Origin: NORP240 sp965222175
GTDB lineage: Bacteria; Pseudomonadota; Gammaproteobacteria; Pseudomonadales; Pseudohongiellaceae
DNA: 64,000 nucleotides
Reading direction: 5' to 3'
Assembly: GCA_965222175.1 (NCBI GenBank)
Contig: OZ244938.1
Coordinates: 930,001 to 994,000, forward strand
The notes beneath the pieces were generated by a model. It saw only the letters and a list, made by a program, of their open reading frames with translations, had not been told where the DNA came from and ran no database searches. Shown in pieces: positions 43,063-52,114 of the stretch. The position numbers and the translations under genes were made by a program. The stretch's first letter is position 1; every line of letters starts with the position of its first letter.

Positions 43063-43349
43063 GATGCAGGCCTCCGTATGGGCGCAGTGGGGTTGGAGAA
43101 GAGTGGAAAATGGTTCAATGGGGTAACGGTAGCGATAACCCATGATCTTGTCCACTGGCTGTGGTGTCCTGGCCCCGGCGAGTTGTGGCCCGACGCCGGA
43201 GAACCGGCTGCAGCCCGGGATTCATTGCCGGTGCAACGATAGGACAAGTGTCCAAACAGGCCCAAATCCGGCATTTGCCCGATTTCCCCGGGGGTTTTCC
43301 GGCTTATCTTGTGATCAACGCAATGGGCGAAGCGCCCGGGAGGTCCAAG

Positions 43350-43928
43350 ATGAAAACACCAACACAAACACCAACGCAATCTTACCCACGGCTGGCCAAG
43401 ATGATTCACCTGGGACTGGCCGGTTTCGGCCTGGCCGCCTACCTGACCGCTGAACTGGCGGAAGGCGGTACCGGGTCGTTCGGTTACCTGTTACATGCCT
43501 ATCTCGGCCTGTCCCTGGCAGCTGTAATGCTACTGCGACTGGGAGCGGGTGCAGGCAACAGTCTCATCCTGGGATTTCGACACTGGTCCCTGTTTTCAGC
43601 CAGCCAATGGCGCATGGTGATTGACGATCTGCGTGGCCTGATAACCTTCAGGGTGCCGGATCGGGGTCCTCATGAAGGGCTGGCAGGCCTGGTCCAGGCC
43701 CTGGGTCTGCTGATTTTTGCCTGGATGGCAACCACCGGTGCCGGGCTGTTCCTGCTCGGAGGGGCTGAAACGCCCTTGTTCGAACTGGTGGAAGAGGCCC
43801 ACGCCCTGGGTGAAGGATTGATACCACTATACCTGCTGCTTCATGTGGGTGCGGTAGTTCTGCATACTCTCATCGGTCAACCGGTCTGGGGACGCATGTT
43901 CCGCTTCCGACGCACTGATTCCCACTAA
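43350..43928 (+). CDS. Cytochrome b561 family protein
   Basis: A 192-residue four-helix membrane cytochrome of the b561/di-haem class. Likely haem ligands are H20, H49, H151, H165 and H172, located in helices 1, 2 and 4. GGGAGG six bases before the ATG at 43350 marks the start; an upstream frame start at 43161 would add unrelated residues. It would pass electrons between quinol or periplasmic donors and soluble or extracytoplasmic c-type cytochromes. No c-type partner is adjacent. Confidence 0.9.
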   Translation: MKTPTQTPTQSYPRLAKMIHLGLAGFGLAAYLTAELAEGGTGSFGYLLHAYLGLSLAAVMLLRLGAGAGNSLILGFRHWSLFSASQWRMVIDDLRGLITFRVPDRGPHEGLAGLVQALGLLIFAWMATTGAGLFLLGGAETPLFELVEEAHALGEGLIPLYLLLHVGAVVLHTLIGQPVWGRMFRFRRTDSH

Positions 43929-43956
43929 CGCGGCAACTGCGAGGACTCGATTCTGA

Positions 43957-43987
43957 GCACAGCAAGTACGGAAAATTATTGCTGTGC
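43957..43987. other. 9-bp inverted repeat after the cytochrome b561 gene
   Basis: GCACAGCAA (43957-43965) and TTGCTGTGC (43979-43987) are perfect complements around a 13-base loop. There is no T-run, so it may be a processing site or an operator rather than a terminator. The gap 43929-44260 holds no gene. Confidence 0.4.
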
Positions 43988-44196
43988 CACAAACCCCAAC
44001 GAAGATTCATGGGCAGGGAACACTTTGGAACTGAGGTCATCGCCTGTCCATCGCAGAATTGAAACCGGTCAGATCCAGTTAGCGGCACTGAACTGGTTGA
44101 CTGATGAGTTTCGACTTCTGCAAAAAACAAGCACCCGGCCGCCCGCACCGATCGAGGCCACTGTACAACGCGACGTAAAGCGTCAGTAACTGTGGG

Positions 44197-44259
44197 ATAG
44201 AAAATATAGAAAGTACAGAAAGCACAGAATCAGTATAGTCAGTATAGAGAGTACAGTGA
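44197..44259 (+). repeat. Seven 9-bp tandem repeats running up to a start codon
   Basis: Seven imperfect 9-bp units from ATAGAAAAT (44197) through ATAGAAAGT, ACAGAAAGC, ACAGAATCA, GTATAGTCA, GTATAGAGA and GTACAGTGA (44259), followed by A and then the ATG at 44261. No separate ribosome site exists; AGAGAG within the sixth unit is the only candidate, so the repeat array itself forms the translation initiation region. Confidence 0.75.
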
Positions 44260-44260
44260 A

Positions 44261-44734
44261 ATGAAAGTCACACGCTACCTGCCAGCCGCCGTGCTGGCAG
44301 CTGCCATGCTGTTTTTCGCCTACGACATCCTGGTCGACATCCTCACCGGTCTGGACGGCGTCTGGCACGTGGCCATCGAATTCGTGGTGTTTCTTGCCAT
44401 CTCGATTGTCCTGGCTGGCGAGTTACGTCATGTGCGGCGGCTGCATAGAGAAATTACCACGGTAAAATCCAGGAATGCGCGTCTGGCCGGGGACATGCTT
44501 GCGGTGATTGATGGCCAGTTCCAGCAGTGGGGCCTGTCCGATTCAGAAGCGGAGGTGGCGCTGTTGCTGATAAAAGGCCTCTCCATGAAAGAGATTGCCG
44601 AGGTGCGTGCCGTCAAAGAAAAAACCGTGCGCACCCAGGCTGCCAGCATCTACGCCAAATCGGATCAGGCCGGCAGACACGAACTGGCAGCCTTCTTTAT
44701 TCAGGACCTGATGAGCGTGGTTCCTGCGCGCTGA
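44261..44734 (+). CDS. Membrane-anchored LuxR-type HTH protein
   Basis: A 157-residue protein with two membrane helices (about residues 7-27 and 38-55), a short charged linker that may form a coiled coil (LRHVRRLHREITTVKSRNAR), and a C-terminal LuxR-type helix-turn-helix (WGLSDSEAEVALLLIKGLSM, then VKEKTVRTQAASIYAKS). It has no receiver domain. It would bind DNA while held at the inner membrane, possibly sensing membrane state. Its leader is a 9-bp tandem repeat array. The antiporter gene cvrA starts 70 bases downstream in the same direction, so this could be its regulator. Confidence 0.85.
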   Translation: MKVTRYLPAAVLAAAMLFFAYDILVDILTGLDGVWHVAIEFVVFLAISIVLAGELRHVRRLHREITTVKSRNARLAGDMLAVIDGQFQQWGLSDSEAEVALLLIKGLSMKEIAEVRAVKEKTVRTQAASIYAKSDQAGRHELAAFFIQDLMSVVPAR

Positions 44735-44804
44735 AAATCAGACTCAGATTTGTCTATTGATGCCCGGGATAGCAAGGTAGTATTCCGGGCATTTCGGTAA
44801 AGTT

Positions 44805-46538
44805 ATGACCATAGCACTTATTTACCAGTATATATTCGGCGCGGCACTGCTGGCGCTGCTGGCCATCATCGCCAGCGTGTTTACGCGACGCATCGGCGCG
44901 CCGATACTGCTGGTATTCCTGGTGCTGGGTATGCTTGCCGGGGAAGACGGGCCCGGTGGCATACGATTTGACGACTTCAGCCTGGCTTTTCTGTTTGGCA
45001 ACCTCGCCCTGGCCATCATTATTTTCGACGGCGGACTGGGCACGCAGAAAAGTACCTTTCGCGTCAGCCTCAGGCCAGCGCTCTCCCTGGCGACGCTTGG
45101 CGTCATCGTCACCGCGGCGATCACCGGGTACGCCGCCCATGTCATCCTGTCGCTGTCCTGGCAGGAGGGACTGCTGATCGGTGCAATTGTCGGTTCCACC
45201 GATGCCGCTGCCGTGTTCGGCCTGTTGCGCAGTGCCGGCCTGGAGCTCAAGGAGCGGACCGGTGCCACCCTCGAGATCGAATCGGGATCCAACGATCCCA
45301 TGGCTATTTTCCTCACCATCACGCTGGTGCAGTTACTGCAGCTCGGCGACGCCGGTAACCAGGGCTGGACTATTGTCAGAGAGCTGGTGAGCCAGATGGG
45401 CCTGGGGCTGGTCCTGGGATTCGCCGGGGGTTACCTGCTGTCCGGGTTCCTGGGCAGGCTGTCGATACCGTCGTCGCTGTTCCCGCTGCTGGCCCTGGCC
45501 GGCGGCATCAGCCTGTTCGGTATCACCAACCTGTGGGGCGGCAGCGGGTTTCTTGCCATTTTCATTGCCGGCGTTATTGTCGGCAACGCGCCACTGCCCT
45601 ACAGCAACGACATCCACCGATTCCATGACGGCATGGCCTGGCTGGGCCAGATCGGCATGTTCCTGATGCTGGGCCTGTTGATTACTCCGACCCACGTGAT
45701 CCCGCTGATCCTGCCGGCACTGGCCATTGCCTTCGTACTGATTTTCATCGCCAGGCCACTGGCTGTGGTCGTGGCGCTGCTGCCCTTCCATTTCCCCTGG
45801 CGGGAACAGGTGTTTATCAGCTGGTGCGGTCTGCGCGGTGCGGTGCCCATTATCCTGGCCCTGTTTCCCTCCCTGGCGGGAATGGAAAATACCCAGACCT
45901 ACTTCGAGCTGGTGTTTTTCGTGGTCCTGGTGTCATTGATCATCCAGGGCTGGACCATCGCCCCGGTTGCCAGGTGGCTGCAGATCGAGGTGCCGCGCAC
46001 CGCCAAGGAACCGGAGTTCCTGCAGCTCACCGTCCGGAAAGAACACGACAAGGCGATTTTCATCTACCCGGTAATGGCGGACAGCCACGCCGTCGGCCTG
46101 CGGGTGGACCGGTTGCCGGCCGCCGAAGGCAGCCAGATGATGGGCGTGATCCGCCAGGGCGTGCTGCTGGGAGAGACGAAACGGCAGAAACTGATCGCCG
46201 GCGACCAGGTGATCTTCCTGGCCACCAATGACGCCAGAAACACCCTGGGACGTGTATTCGCGCCGGCGGCGCGCAATGCAGACCTGGAATCCAGCCGCTT
46301 CTACGGCGAGTTCAGGCTGTACCCGGAAGCTCCGATAGGCGCAATCGCCGGGGTCTACGGATTTACGGTGGACCCGGCGGAGGCGGAATCGACGCTGGAG
46401 CAATACCTGCTCAAGCAGTTTTACGGTAAACCCGTGGTCGGGGACCGCGTACAGCTGGGCTCGGTAAAACTGGTTATCCAGGAAATGAAGGACGGTCGGA
46501 TAACCTCGGTGGGTCTGAGCCTGGCGCAGCCATCCTGA
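44805..46538 (+). CDS. cvrA: CvrA/NhaP2-type potassium/proton antiporter
   Basis: A 577-residue CPA1 antiporter. The N-terminal 390 residues form about 12-13 membrane helices, with the ion-binding VGSTDAAAVFGLLR and ESGSNDPMAIFLTI motifs. A cytoplasmic TrkA_C domain (about 400-480) and a CorC_HlyC-like domain (about 490-577, PEAPIGAIAGVYGF) follow. This architecture is diagnostic for NhaP2/CvrA, which exchanges K+ (and Na+ or Rb+) for protons in volume and pH control. Length is typical (about 578). No clear Shine-Dalgarno, but GGTAAAG precedes the ATG. Confidence 0.93.
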   Translation: MTIALIYQYIFGAALLALLAIIASVFTRRIGAPILLVFLVLGMLAGEDGPGGIRFDDFSLAFLFGNLALAIIIFDGGLGTQKSTFRVSLRPALSLATLGVIVTAAITGYAAHVILSLSWQEGLLIGAIVGSTDAAAVFGLLRSAGLELKERTGATLEIESGSNDPMAIFLTITLVQLLQLGDAGNQGWTIVRELVSQMGLGLVLGFAGGYLLSGFLGRLSIPSSLFPLLALAGGISLFGITNLWGGSGFLAIFIAGVIVGNAPLPYSNDIHRFHDGMAWLGQIGMFLMLGLLITPTHVIPLILPALAIAFVLIFIARPLAVVVALLPFHFPWREQVFISWCGLRGAVPIILALFPSLAGMENTQTYFELVFFVVLVSLIIQGWTIAPVARWLQIEVPRTAKEPEFLQLTVRKEHDKAIFIYPVMADSHAVGLRVDRLPAAEGSQMMGVIRQGVLLGETKRQKLIAGDQVIFLATNDARNTLGRVFAPAARNADLESSRFYGEFRLYPEAPIGAIAGVYGFTVDPAEAESTLEQYLLKQFYGKPVVGDRVQLGSVKLVIQEMKDGRITSVGLSLAQPS

Positions 46539-46641
46539 AAACAGGACTCCTGGCACGTTAGCGGAAAACATCGCCGCCCCTTGAATTCGTTTTCCGGGGA
46601 CACCACATAATCAGTCTGTCCACCAGTTGGCTGCTTATGCC

Positions 46642-47043
46642 ATGACCCGTTCACCACCGTCCCCGTCAGGGGGACCCCTGGTTTCCCGCCGAATAGCGCC
46701 ACTGGTGATGTTGTGCCTGTGGAGTCTGCTTCTTGGTGCCCGGCCTGTTCCAGTTGATGGCAGTGACCTGGCAGCGCCACTGCTGGCCGACCTGGCCGGA
46801 CAGCAGGCCCTGGCCGGCAGCGTTGATCCGTTGCGACTCAATCCCGCCAGCCGCGACCACCGGCAGTCTGCCGAACCCGATGGCGCTGACCATCCGGACG
46901 GCTGGCCGGGAACCTGGTTTACGGTGCTCTGTGCTGTCAACCTGGCCATTGCCCGGCCCGTTGCCCCCGTCATTGCTTCCTGCCAGTACCCGCGCAGCGC
47001 TGCCTGCCGCCTGCCCGTCCCCCGTGGACCGCCAACCGTTTAA
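46642..47043 (+). CDS. Small exported protein, hypothetical
   Basis: A possible 133-residue protein. A hydrophobic stretch PLVMLCLWSLLLG preceded by arginines could be a signal peptide or anchor, and the C-terminus has cysteines followed by PRGPP. I recognise no family. It occupies most of the 649-base gap between cvrA and secDF. Frames on the opposite strand cover the same region. The codon pattern is not decisive, so this is a tentative gene. Confidence 0.35.
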   Translation: MTRSPPSPSGGPLVSRRIAPLVMLCLWSLLLGARPVPVDGSDLAAPLLADLAGQQALAGSVDPLRLNPASRDHRQSAEPDGADHPDGWPGTWFTVLCAVNLAIARPVAPVIASCQYPRSAACRLPVPRGPPTV

Positions 47044-47187
47044 TCCTCCAGTTACACCGTTTTACTCCCCTGGAATAAACCTGAACAGGTTCTGCAATGT
47101 GCTGCGGAACCCTGGCGGGTCCTGTTCCTGATTCGAGTTTCCCCGGGTTCTGCCGGTGCCGGCGACCCGGTTCTATGAGGATTACAC

Positions 47188-49719
47188 ATGAAATCTCTTT
47201 CCTGGAGGACTGTTGTCTACAGCCTCGCCATCGTTCTGGGGCTGCTCAGCGCCATGCCCAATGTCCTGCCCGATGCCGTTAACGCCAGGCTGCCAGGCTG
47301 GTATACCGACAATACCCTGGCCCTGGGACTGGACCTGCGTGGCGGGTCCCACCTGCTGCTGGCAGTGGACACCGAGGACCTGCTGAGCAGCACCAACCGG
47401 CAGCTGGTCCAGCAGATCACCCCGGCCCTGCGTGAAGCTGGGGTCCATCACGAGCCGATTGCAGTCAGCGCGGATGCCATTGGCATCGTGGCAACCACGA
47501 CCGACCAGCTGGATGCCCTGGAGACCGTCGTCAAGGAAGTGATCAGCTCGATGGCGGATGCGTCGTCCTACTCGGTTCGCCAGCGCGACGGGCAGGTCAT
47601 CCTGGACCCGTCGGCAGACTACCGTGACAGCCTGACGGCGGATGCCCTGGAGCGCAGCCTTGAAATTGTGCGCCGGCGGCTGGACGAGTCCGGCCTGGTG
47701 GAGCCCAGTATCACCCGCCAGGGCCGGGACGGCATCCTGGTACAACTGCCCGGGGTGGATGACCCGCAACAGGTACGCCAGCTTCTCGGTACCACGGCTA
47801 AAATGACCTTTCACTGGGCGGCCCGGGGCGGTTCGGGCAGTAACGCCGATAGCGTTACGCGTTACGATGAAGCCGGCGGGCCTTACCGCCTGGAACAGCG
47901 GGTCGCCCTTGAAGGCGAGCACATCCGCGATGCCCGGCAGGCCTTCAACCCGGACACCGGCGAGCCGGTGGTCACTTTCCAGCTGGACCGGGAGGGCGCC
48001 CGGCTGTTCGGTGACATGACCCGGGAAAACATAGGCCGCGCCCTGGCCATTGTCGTTGACGACCGGGTCATCACGGCACCGGTAATTCGCAGCGTCATCG
48101 CCGCGGGCAGCGGCGAAATCAGCGGCGCCTTTACTTCCCGGGAAGCGGGAGACCTGGCGCTGATGCTGCGGGCCGGTGCTCTGCCGGCGCCCCTTGACGT
48201 CATCGAGGAACGTACGGTGGGACCGGATCTGGGCAGTGATGCCATCGCCATGGGCTTGACCACGGGGCTCATCGGGGCGGCACTGGTAGTGGGATTCATG
48301 ATCGCCGTTTACGGTCGCTGGGGATTGATCGCCTGCCTGGGCCTGGGCATCAACATGGGCCTGGTACTGGGTATTCTGAGTTTCCTGGGCGCTACGCTTA
48401 CCCTGCCAGGAATCGCCGGGATTATTCTCACTATTGGCATGGCGGTGGATGCCAACATCCTGATCAATGAAAGGATCCGGGAAGAAGGCCGACGCGGCCG
48501 GTCCGCCCGGGTGGCATTGAATGAAGGCTTCAGGCGCGCCTACGCCACTATTGTCGACTCCAATCTGACCACGCTTATTGCCGTGAGCCTGCTGTTTCTC
48601 TTCGGTAGTGGCCCGGTACGGGGCTTTGCCGTCACCATCGGTATCGGGCTGCTGACCTCGCTGTTCACCGCCGTTGCCGTGACCCGTCCGCTGATGGGAT
48701 GGCGGGTGGCGAAAGCCGGCCGGCGCCCGCTGCAGATTACCGGCCTGAACGTGCTGGATCGACTCAGCAGCAAACCGGTGAACTTCATGGCCGGACGCAA
48801 GGCCGGGCTGGTGCTGTCGGCGGTGTTGTCCCTGGGATCGGCCGCGCTGTTTATGCAGCCGGGGCTGGATTATGGCATCGATTTCAGCGGTGGCACCGTG
48901 GTGGAGGTGGCGGCCCCGGCGACTTCCGTGGAAAGCCTTCGCTCCGCCCTGGAGACCCGGGGCCTGAACGACATGGCCATTCAGGAATTCGGCGAGACGG
49001 GCCGCTACCTGGTGCGCCTGGCCATGACCGATTCAGCCCGGGGAGCGGAGCAGGTGGCCACGGGCCAGGCCGTGGCACTGCTCAAACAGGCGGTGCTGGA
49101 GGAATCCCCCGACGCCGGGTTTCCCCGGGTGGAAATGGTGGGACCCCGGGTAAGCGGCAGTTTCGCCGACGCCACGGTGGTGACGCTGCTGCTGGCCGGG
49201 GCCGGCATGCTGATGTACCTGTGGCTGCGTTTCGAGTTTCATTTTGCCCTGGCCGCGATCCTGACCATTGCCCTGGATCTCACCAAGACCATCGGCTTTT
49301 TCGTGCTGGCGGGGGTGGAATTCAACCTGACGGCAGTGGCGGCACTACTGGCGCTTATCGGCTATTCCATCAATGACAAGGTGGTGGTGTTCGACCGGGT
49401 AAGGGAAAACCTGCGCCAGGCACCGGACCGACCGCTGCTGCCGCTGCTGAACGAAAGCATTACCGCCACCCTGGCACGCACGGTATTCACCTCGGTGTCG
49501 ACGTTCCTGGCGCTGCTGCCCATGGCGGTTGCCGGGGGTGCCGCGGTTGCCAGTTTCGCGCTGCCGATGCTGTTCGGTGTCGTCGTTGGCACCAGCTCGT
49601 CGATCTTCATCGCGGCGCCCATCGTGTACATTCTTGGTCAGCGACGGCTACGCCAGGGTCTGCCCCAGTTGCGGCCAACTGCGGAGGAGGTGAGCAAACA
49701 GCTGGAAACGATTCCGTAG
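47188..49719 (+). CDS. secDF: SecD-SecF fusion, protein translocase auxiliary subunit
   Basis: An 843-residue fusion of SecD and SecF. The SecD part has the N-terminal LGLDLRGGSHLLLAV, a large periplasmic P1 region, and a membrane domain with TLTLPGIAGIILTIGMAVDA. At about residue 530 the SecF part begins, with YGIDFSGGTVVEVAAP and later LTAVAALLALIGYSINDKVVV, DRVREN. Both carry the conserved Asp/Arg elements used for proton-driven pulling of exported proteins. Fused SecDF is usual in Firmicutes and sporadic in Gammaproteobacteria, where separate yajC-secD-secF is the rule; no yajC or tgt is near, so this is probably a second, accessory copy. The Met at 47188 follows ATTACAC without a strong ribosome site. 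Confidence 0.92.
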   Translation: MKSLSWRTVVYSLAIVLGLLSAMPNVLPDAVNARLPGWYTDNTLALGLDLRGGSHLLLAVDTEDLLSSTNRQLVQQITPALREAGVHHEPIAVSADAIGIVATTTDQLDALETVVKEVISSMADASSYSVRQRDGQVILDPSADYRDSLTADALERSLEIVRRRLDESGLVEPSITRQGRDGILVQLPGVDDPQQVRQLLGTTAKMTFHWAARGGSGSNADSVTRYDEAGGPYRLEQRVALEGEHIRDARQAFNPDTGEPVVTFQLDREGARLFGDMTRENIGRALAIVVDDRVITAPVIRSVIAAGSGEISGAFTSREAGDLALMLRAGALPAPLDVIEERTVGPDLGSDAIAMGLTTGLIGAALVVGFMIAVYGRWGLIACLGLGINMGLVLGILSFLGATLTLPGIAGIILTIGMAVDANILINERIREEGRRGRSARVALNEGFRRAYATIVDSNLTTLIAVSLLFLFGSGPVRGFAVTIGIGLLTSLFTAVAVTRPLMGWRVAKAGRRPLQITGLNVLDRLSSKPVNFMAGRKAGLVLSAVLSLGSAALFMQPGLDYGIDFSGGTVVEVAAPATSVESLRSALETRGLNDMAIQEFGETGRYLVRLAMTDSARGAEQVATGQAVALLKQAVLEESPDAGFPRVEMVGPRVSGSFADATVVTLLLAGAGMLMYLWLRFEFHFALAAILTIALDLTKTIGFFVLAGVEFNLTAVAALLALIGYSINDKVVVFDRVRENLRQAPDRPLLPLLNESITATLARTVFTSVSTFLALLPMAVAGGAAVASFALPMLFGVVVGTSSSIFIAAPIVYILGQRRLRQGLPQLRPTAEEVSKQLETIP

Positions 49720-49878
49720 CCGGCAGGCCTGCTACTGGATGCCGGGCTTTCTGATTAAGCAGCGGTCCCTTAACAGACTGAACGATCTAAAAAGTGAAGG
49801 GCCGGAAATGACGGTCAACCGTGGTGACGGACAGCCCGGTCGTTCATGCCTGTGGGATACCTGTTACCCGGCAGGCTG

Positions 49879-50835
49879 CTAATAGACAAATTTGTCGTTA
49901 TTCAGCCGGTCCTCGCCGTTCCAGCGGTAGGCCACCAGGTCACCGCCCTTGGCCGCCGAGTAGTCCAGGCAGGCGACATTATGGCGCAGCATGCGGGGGT
50001 GGTCGTTGGCGCCACGTTTCATCCAGTAGTGACCCACGAACACCGGCGGCGCCGATTCCGGGTAACCACACAGCAGCTCGTCGCTGGCCTCCAGGTCGAG
50101 GATGTCGTCGTCGAAATCCTCCGGGTGCACGATAACATCGCGCAGGCGACCGCGGGCATGCCGGAAAAACCAGTAGCGGACATTGGTGCGCGTGTTGCCG
50201 TCCTTGTCCTTGTGGGTAAGGCCGTCGGGCAGGGTGTGCTCCATGCCTTTCAGCAGGATTTCCAGCGCCTGGAAGGCCGGCGTTCCCGGCGTGCTGCTCT
50301 CCACCAGCAGGTCTGCCGTCAGGGTATTGCCCGGCCCCAGGAGAGGCTGCAGCACCTGCATGGATTCCGGGTGCCAGGCGGCATGGACTATGCGCAGCCC
50401 GCCCAGGTCCAGCCACAGGGGCAGGGCGCGGAAAAAGGCCAGGGCCCCGTCCAGGGCTGCCGCTTTCCCGGTGCCGAGGTATTCGTTGAGAAAGGCCAGA
50501 TGCTGCTTGATGTTCTTGTCGTCCCTGGGGCGCAGCCAGGTTCCGGGGCGGCTGGGGTGCCTGGTGTGGAACGCCAGGGCGTTGTACTCGTGGTTACCCA
50601 TGACCGACAGGGCGCTGCCTGCTGCCACCATGGCCATCACCGTGTCCAGGACGCCCTGCTGCCGGGGACCCCGGTCGATGAAATCCCCGAGAAAAATGGC
50701 CCGGCGTTCCGGGTGGCGGTAGGCGCCTTGTTCACACCGGTAGCCGAGTTTATCCAGCAACCGGTGCAGCTTGTCGGCTTGACCGTGAATGTCGCCGATG
50801 AGATCGAAACCGTGTTCAATACCGTTCTTTTTCAT
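49879..50835 (-). CDS. Metallophosphoesterase (calcineurin-like)
   Basis: A 318-residue phosphoesterase. The dimetal motifs appear in order: GDIHGQ (residues 14-19), GDFIDRGP, GNHEYN, VHAAWHP and VGHYW. This pattern matches the ApaH/PrpE-like branch of the family, which hydrolyses phosphate esters or dinucleotide tetraphosphates. No signal peptide, so it is cytoplasmic. It is monocistronic and convergent with secDF. Six 12-bp repeats lie in its leader. Precise substrate unknown. Confidence 0.9.
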   Translation of the reverse strand: MKKNGIEHGFDLIGDIHGQADKLHRLLDKLGYRCEQGAYRHPERRAIFLGDFIDRGPRQQGVLDTVMAMVAAGSALSVMGNHEYNALAFHTRHPSRPGTWLRPRDDKNIKQHLAFLNEYLGTGKAAALDGALAFFRALPLWLDLGGLRIVHAAWHPESMQVLQPLLGPGNTLTADLLVESSTPGTPAFQALEILLKGMEHTLPDGLTHKDKDGNTRTNVRYWFFRHARGRLRDVIVHPEDFDDDILDLEASDELLCGYPESAPPVFVGHYWMKRGANDHPRMLRHNVACLDYSAAKGGDLVAYRWNGEDRLNNDKFVY

Positions 50836-50881
50836 AGTCCTCCTTTTCAGGTTAGTTTTATATCGTTATCTCGTTGCAGTC

Positions 50882-50953
50882 CAGGTTATGGGCCAGGTTG
50901 AGAGCCGGGTTAAAAGCCAGGTTAAAAGCCGGATCGAAGGCCGGATTTGCAGA
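50882..50953 (-). repeat. Six 12-bp tandem repeats upstream of the phosphoesterase
   Basis: Units on the plus strand: CAGGTTATGGGC, CAGGTTGAGAGC, CGGGTTAAAAGC, CAGGTTAAAAGC, CGGATCGAAGGC and CGGATTTGCAGA (50882-50953). They begin 47 bases upstream of the phosphoesterase start at 50835. The remainder of the 577-base gap up to 51412 has no supported gene. Confidence 0.65.
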
Positions 50954-51309
50954 CCAGGGTGTTTCCGGATTCGCAAACCGGCACAGCGGCCAGCACCAGC
51001 CATGCCGCGACCACCCGTCAAGGAGCGCAGCGGCTCGCGGCGGTTCTAAAGCAGTCGTTTCAGTTGGTTTTAACGGTTGAGAATGAGGCTTCTCGGAACG
51101 GCGGCCCGGGGAAGGGCAGCGCTTTTTTCAACAGGTTCAGAATAACATATGGACCGTTCGGTTGGAAGACCGCGAAATGTCGCTGCCACCCCGACGAGCC
51201 ACTTGCACTGTCCCGGTAAATTTGTTTGAATATCACCTCAGCACCGATTTGATCCAGCTTGCGGGGTGCTTAACAAATACCAGCTAAACCGGGAACCTGA
51301 ATATTACTG

Positions 51310-51342
51310 AACCCGATTTGGCGCCGCTGGATCGGGTTTTTT
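51310..51342 (+). terminator. Strong intrinsic terminator without an upstream gene
   Basis: AACCCGAT (51310-51317) and ATCGGGTT (51331-51338) enclose a 13-base loop and are followed by TTTTTT. The nearest upstream gene is on the opposite strand and ends far away, so the terminator serves either an unannotated transcript starting between 50950 and 51300, or attenuation of the gene at 51413. Confidence 0.75.
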
Positions 51343-51412
51343 AGTGAACGGTATTTGATTTCCAGCTTGTACACCGTGGCATTCCGCCAGAAGTACTAAA
51401 GAGGTGAACACC

Positions 51413-52003
51413 ATGCTATCGAGACGACAGTTCCTGCTGGCCACCGCCGGCACCCTGACCCCCGGTTTTGTCCTGCCGAATTTCCTCGAAAAAGCCGTCA
51501 GTTACCTGGAGACCTACGACAGGCCGCTGCTGCTGCCGCCGGAAAATCCTGAGCACATTCTTTATGCCTCTCATAATGAGGAGGGGAGCTATTACCTGTT
51601 CCTGGACGAGCCGACGCTGCAGCCGCCACGGTTCACCTGGCGCCAGTTCATGGAACACTATTTTGGCAGCGTGGAAGAGTACCTGGGCATTGACCACATC
51701 AGCGAAGCGGGTGAAGTCTGGCGCGAAGACCTGGATGCCGAGGCTGAATTCGAGACTGTCCTGGATTGCTACATGCGCCGTGAATCGCCGGAAGCCAGGG
51801 CATTCTATTTACTGGAACCGCTGAATCTCGGCCTGCGCGGCAATCATCCCGATGCCATGGGTGAGCTCGAATTTATCGACGGTCCCATGCCGGGCAGTTT
51901 GTACCTGGCGGTGTATGCGCAAGACCGATTGACTCTGAGTATCCTGCAGCACGAGCTGAATCGGCTGGGGCAGTCGGTGAGAGTGGAAATTGAAAATCTC
52001 TGA
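51413..52003 (+). CDS. Exported protein with Tat-like signal, unknown function
   Basis: A 196-residue protein. The ATG at 51413 is eight bases after AGAGG. The N-terminus MLSRRQFLLATAGTLTPGF contains a twin-arginine motif (SRRQFLL) and a hydrophobic stretch, suggesting Tat export of a folded protein. The mature part is acidic and includes RFTWRQFMEHYFGSVEEYLG and GSLYLAVYAQDRLTLSILQH. I do not recognise a family. A strong terminator hairpin lies 70 bases upstream. Confidence 0.75.
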   Translation: MLSRRQFLLATAGTLTPGFVLPNFLEKAVSYLETYDRPLLLPPENPEHILYASHNEEGSYYLFLDEPTLQPPRFTWRQFMEHYFGSVEEYLGIDHISEAGEVWREDLDAEAEFETVLDCYMRRESPEARAFYLLEPLNLGLRGNHPDAMGELEFIDGPMPGSLYLAVYAQDRLTLSILQHELNRLGQSVRVEIENL

Positions 52004-52114
52004 GTGATGATGAAAGTAAGGCTGAAGTTTACCCATTGATTCACCTGGCCAATCGGGCATTTGTCAACCAGCTTGTGCGCCCGCAATACAGCAAAGCACT
52101 AAAAGGAGAGAAGT

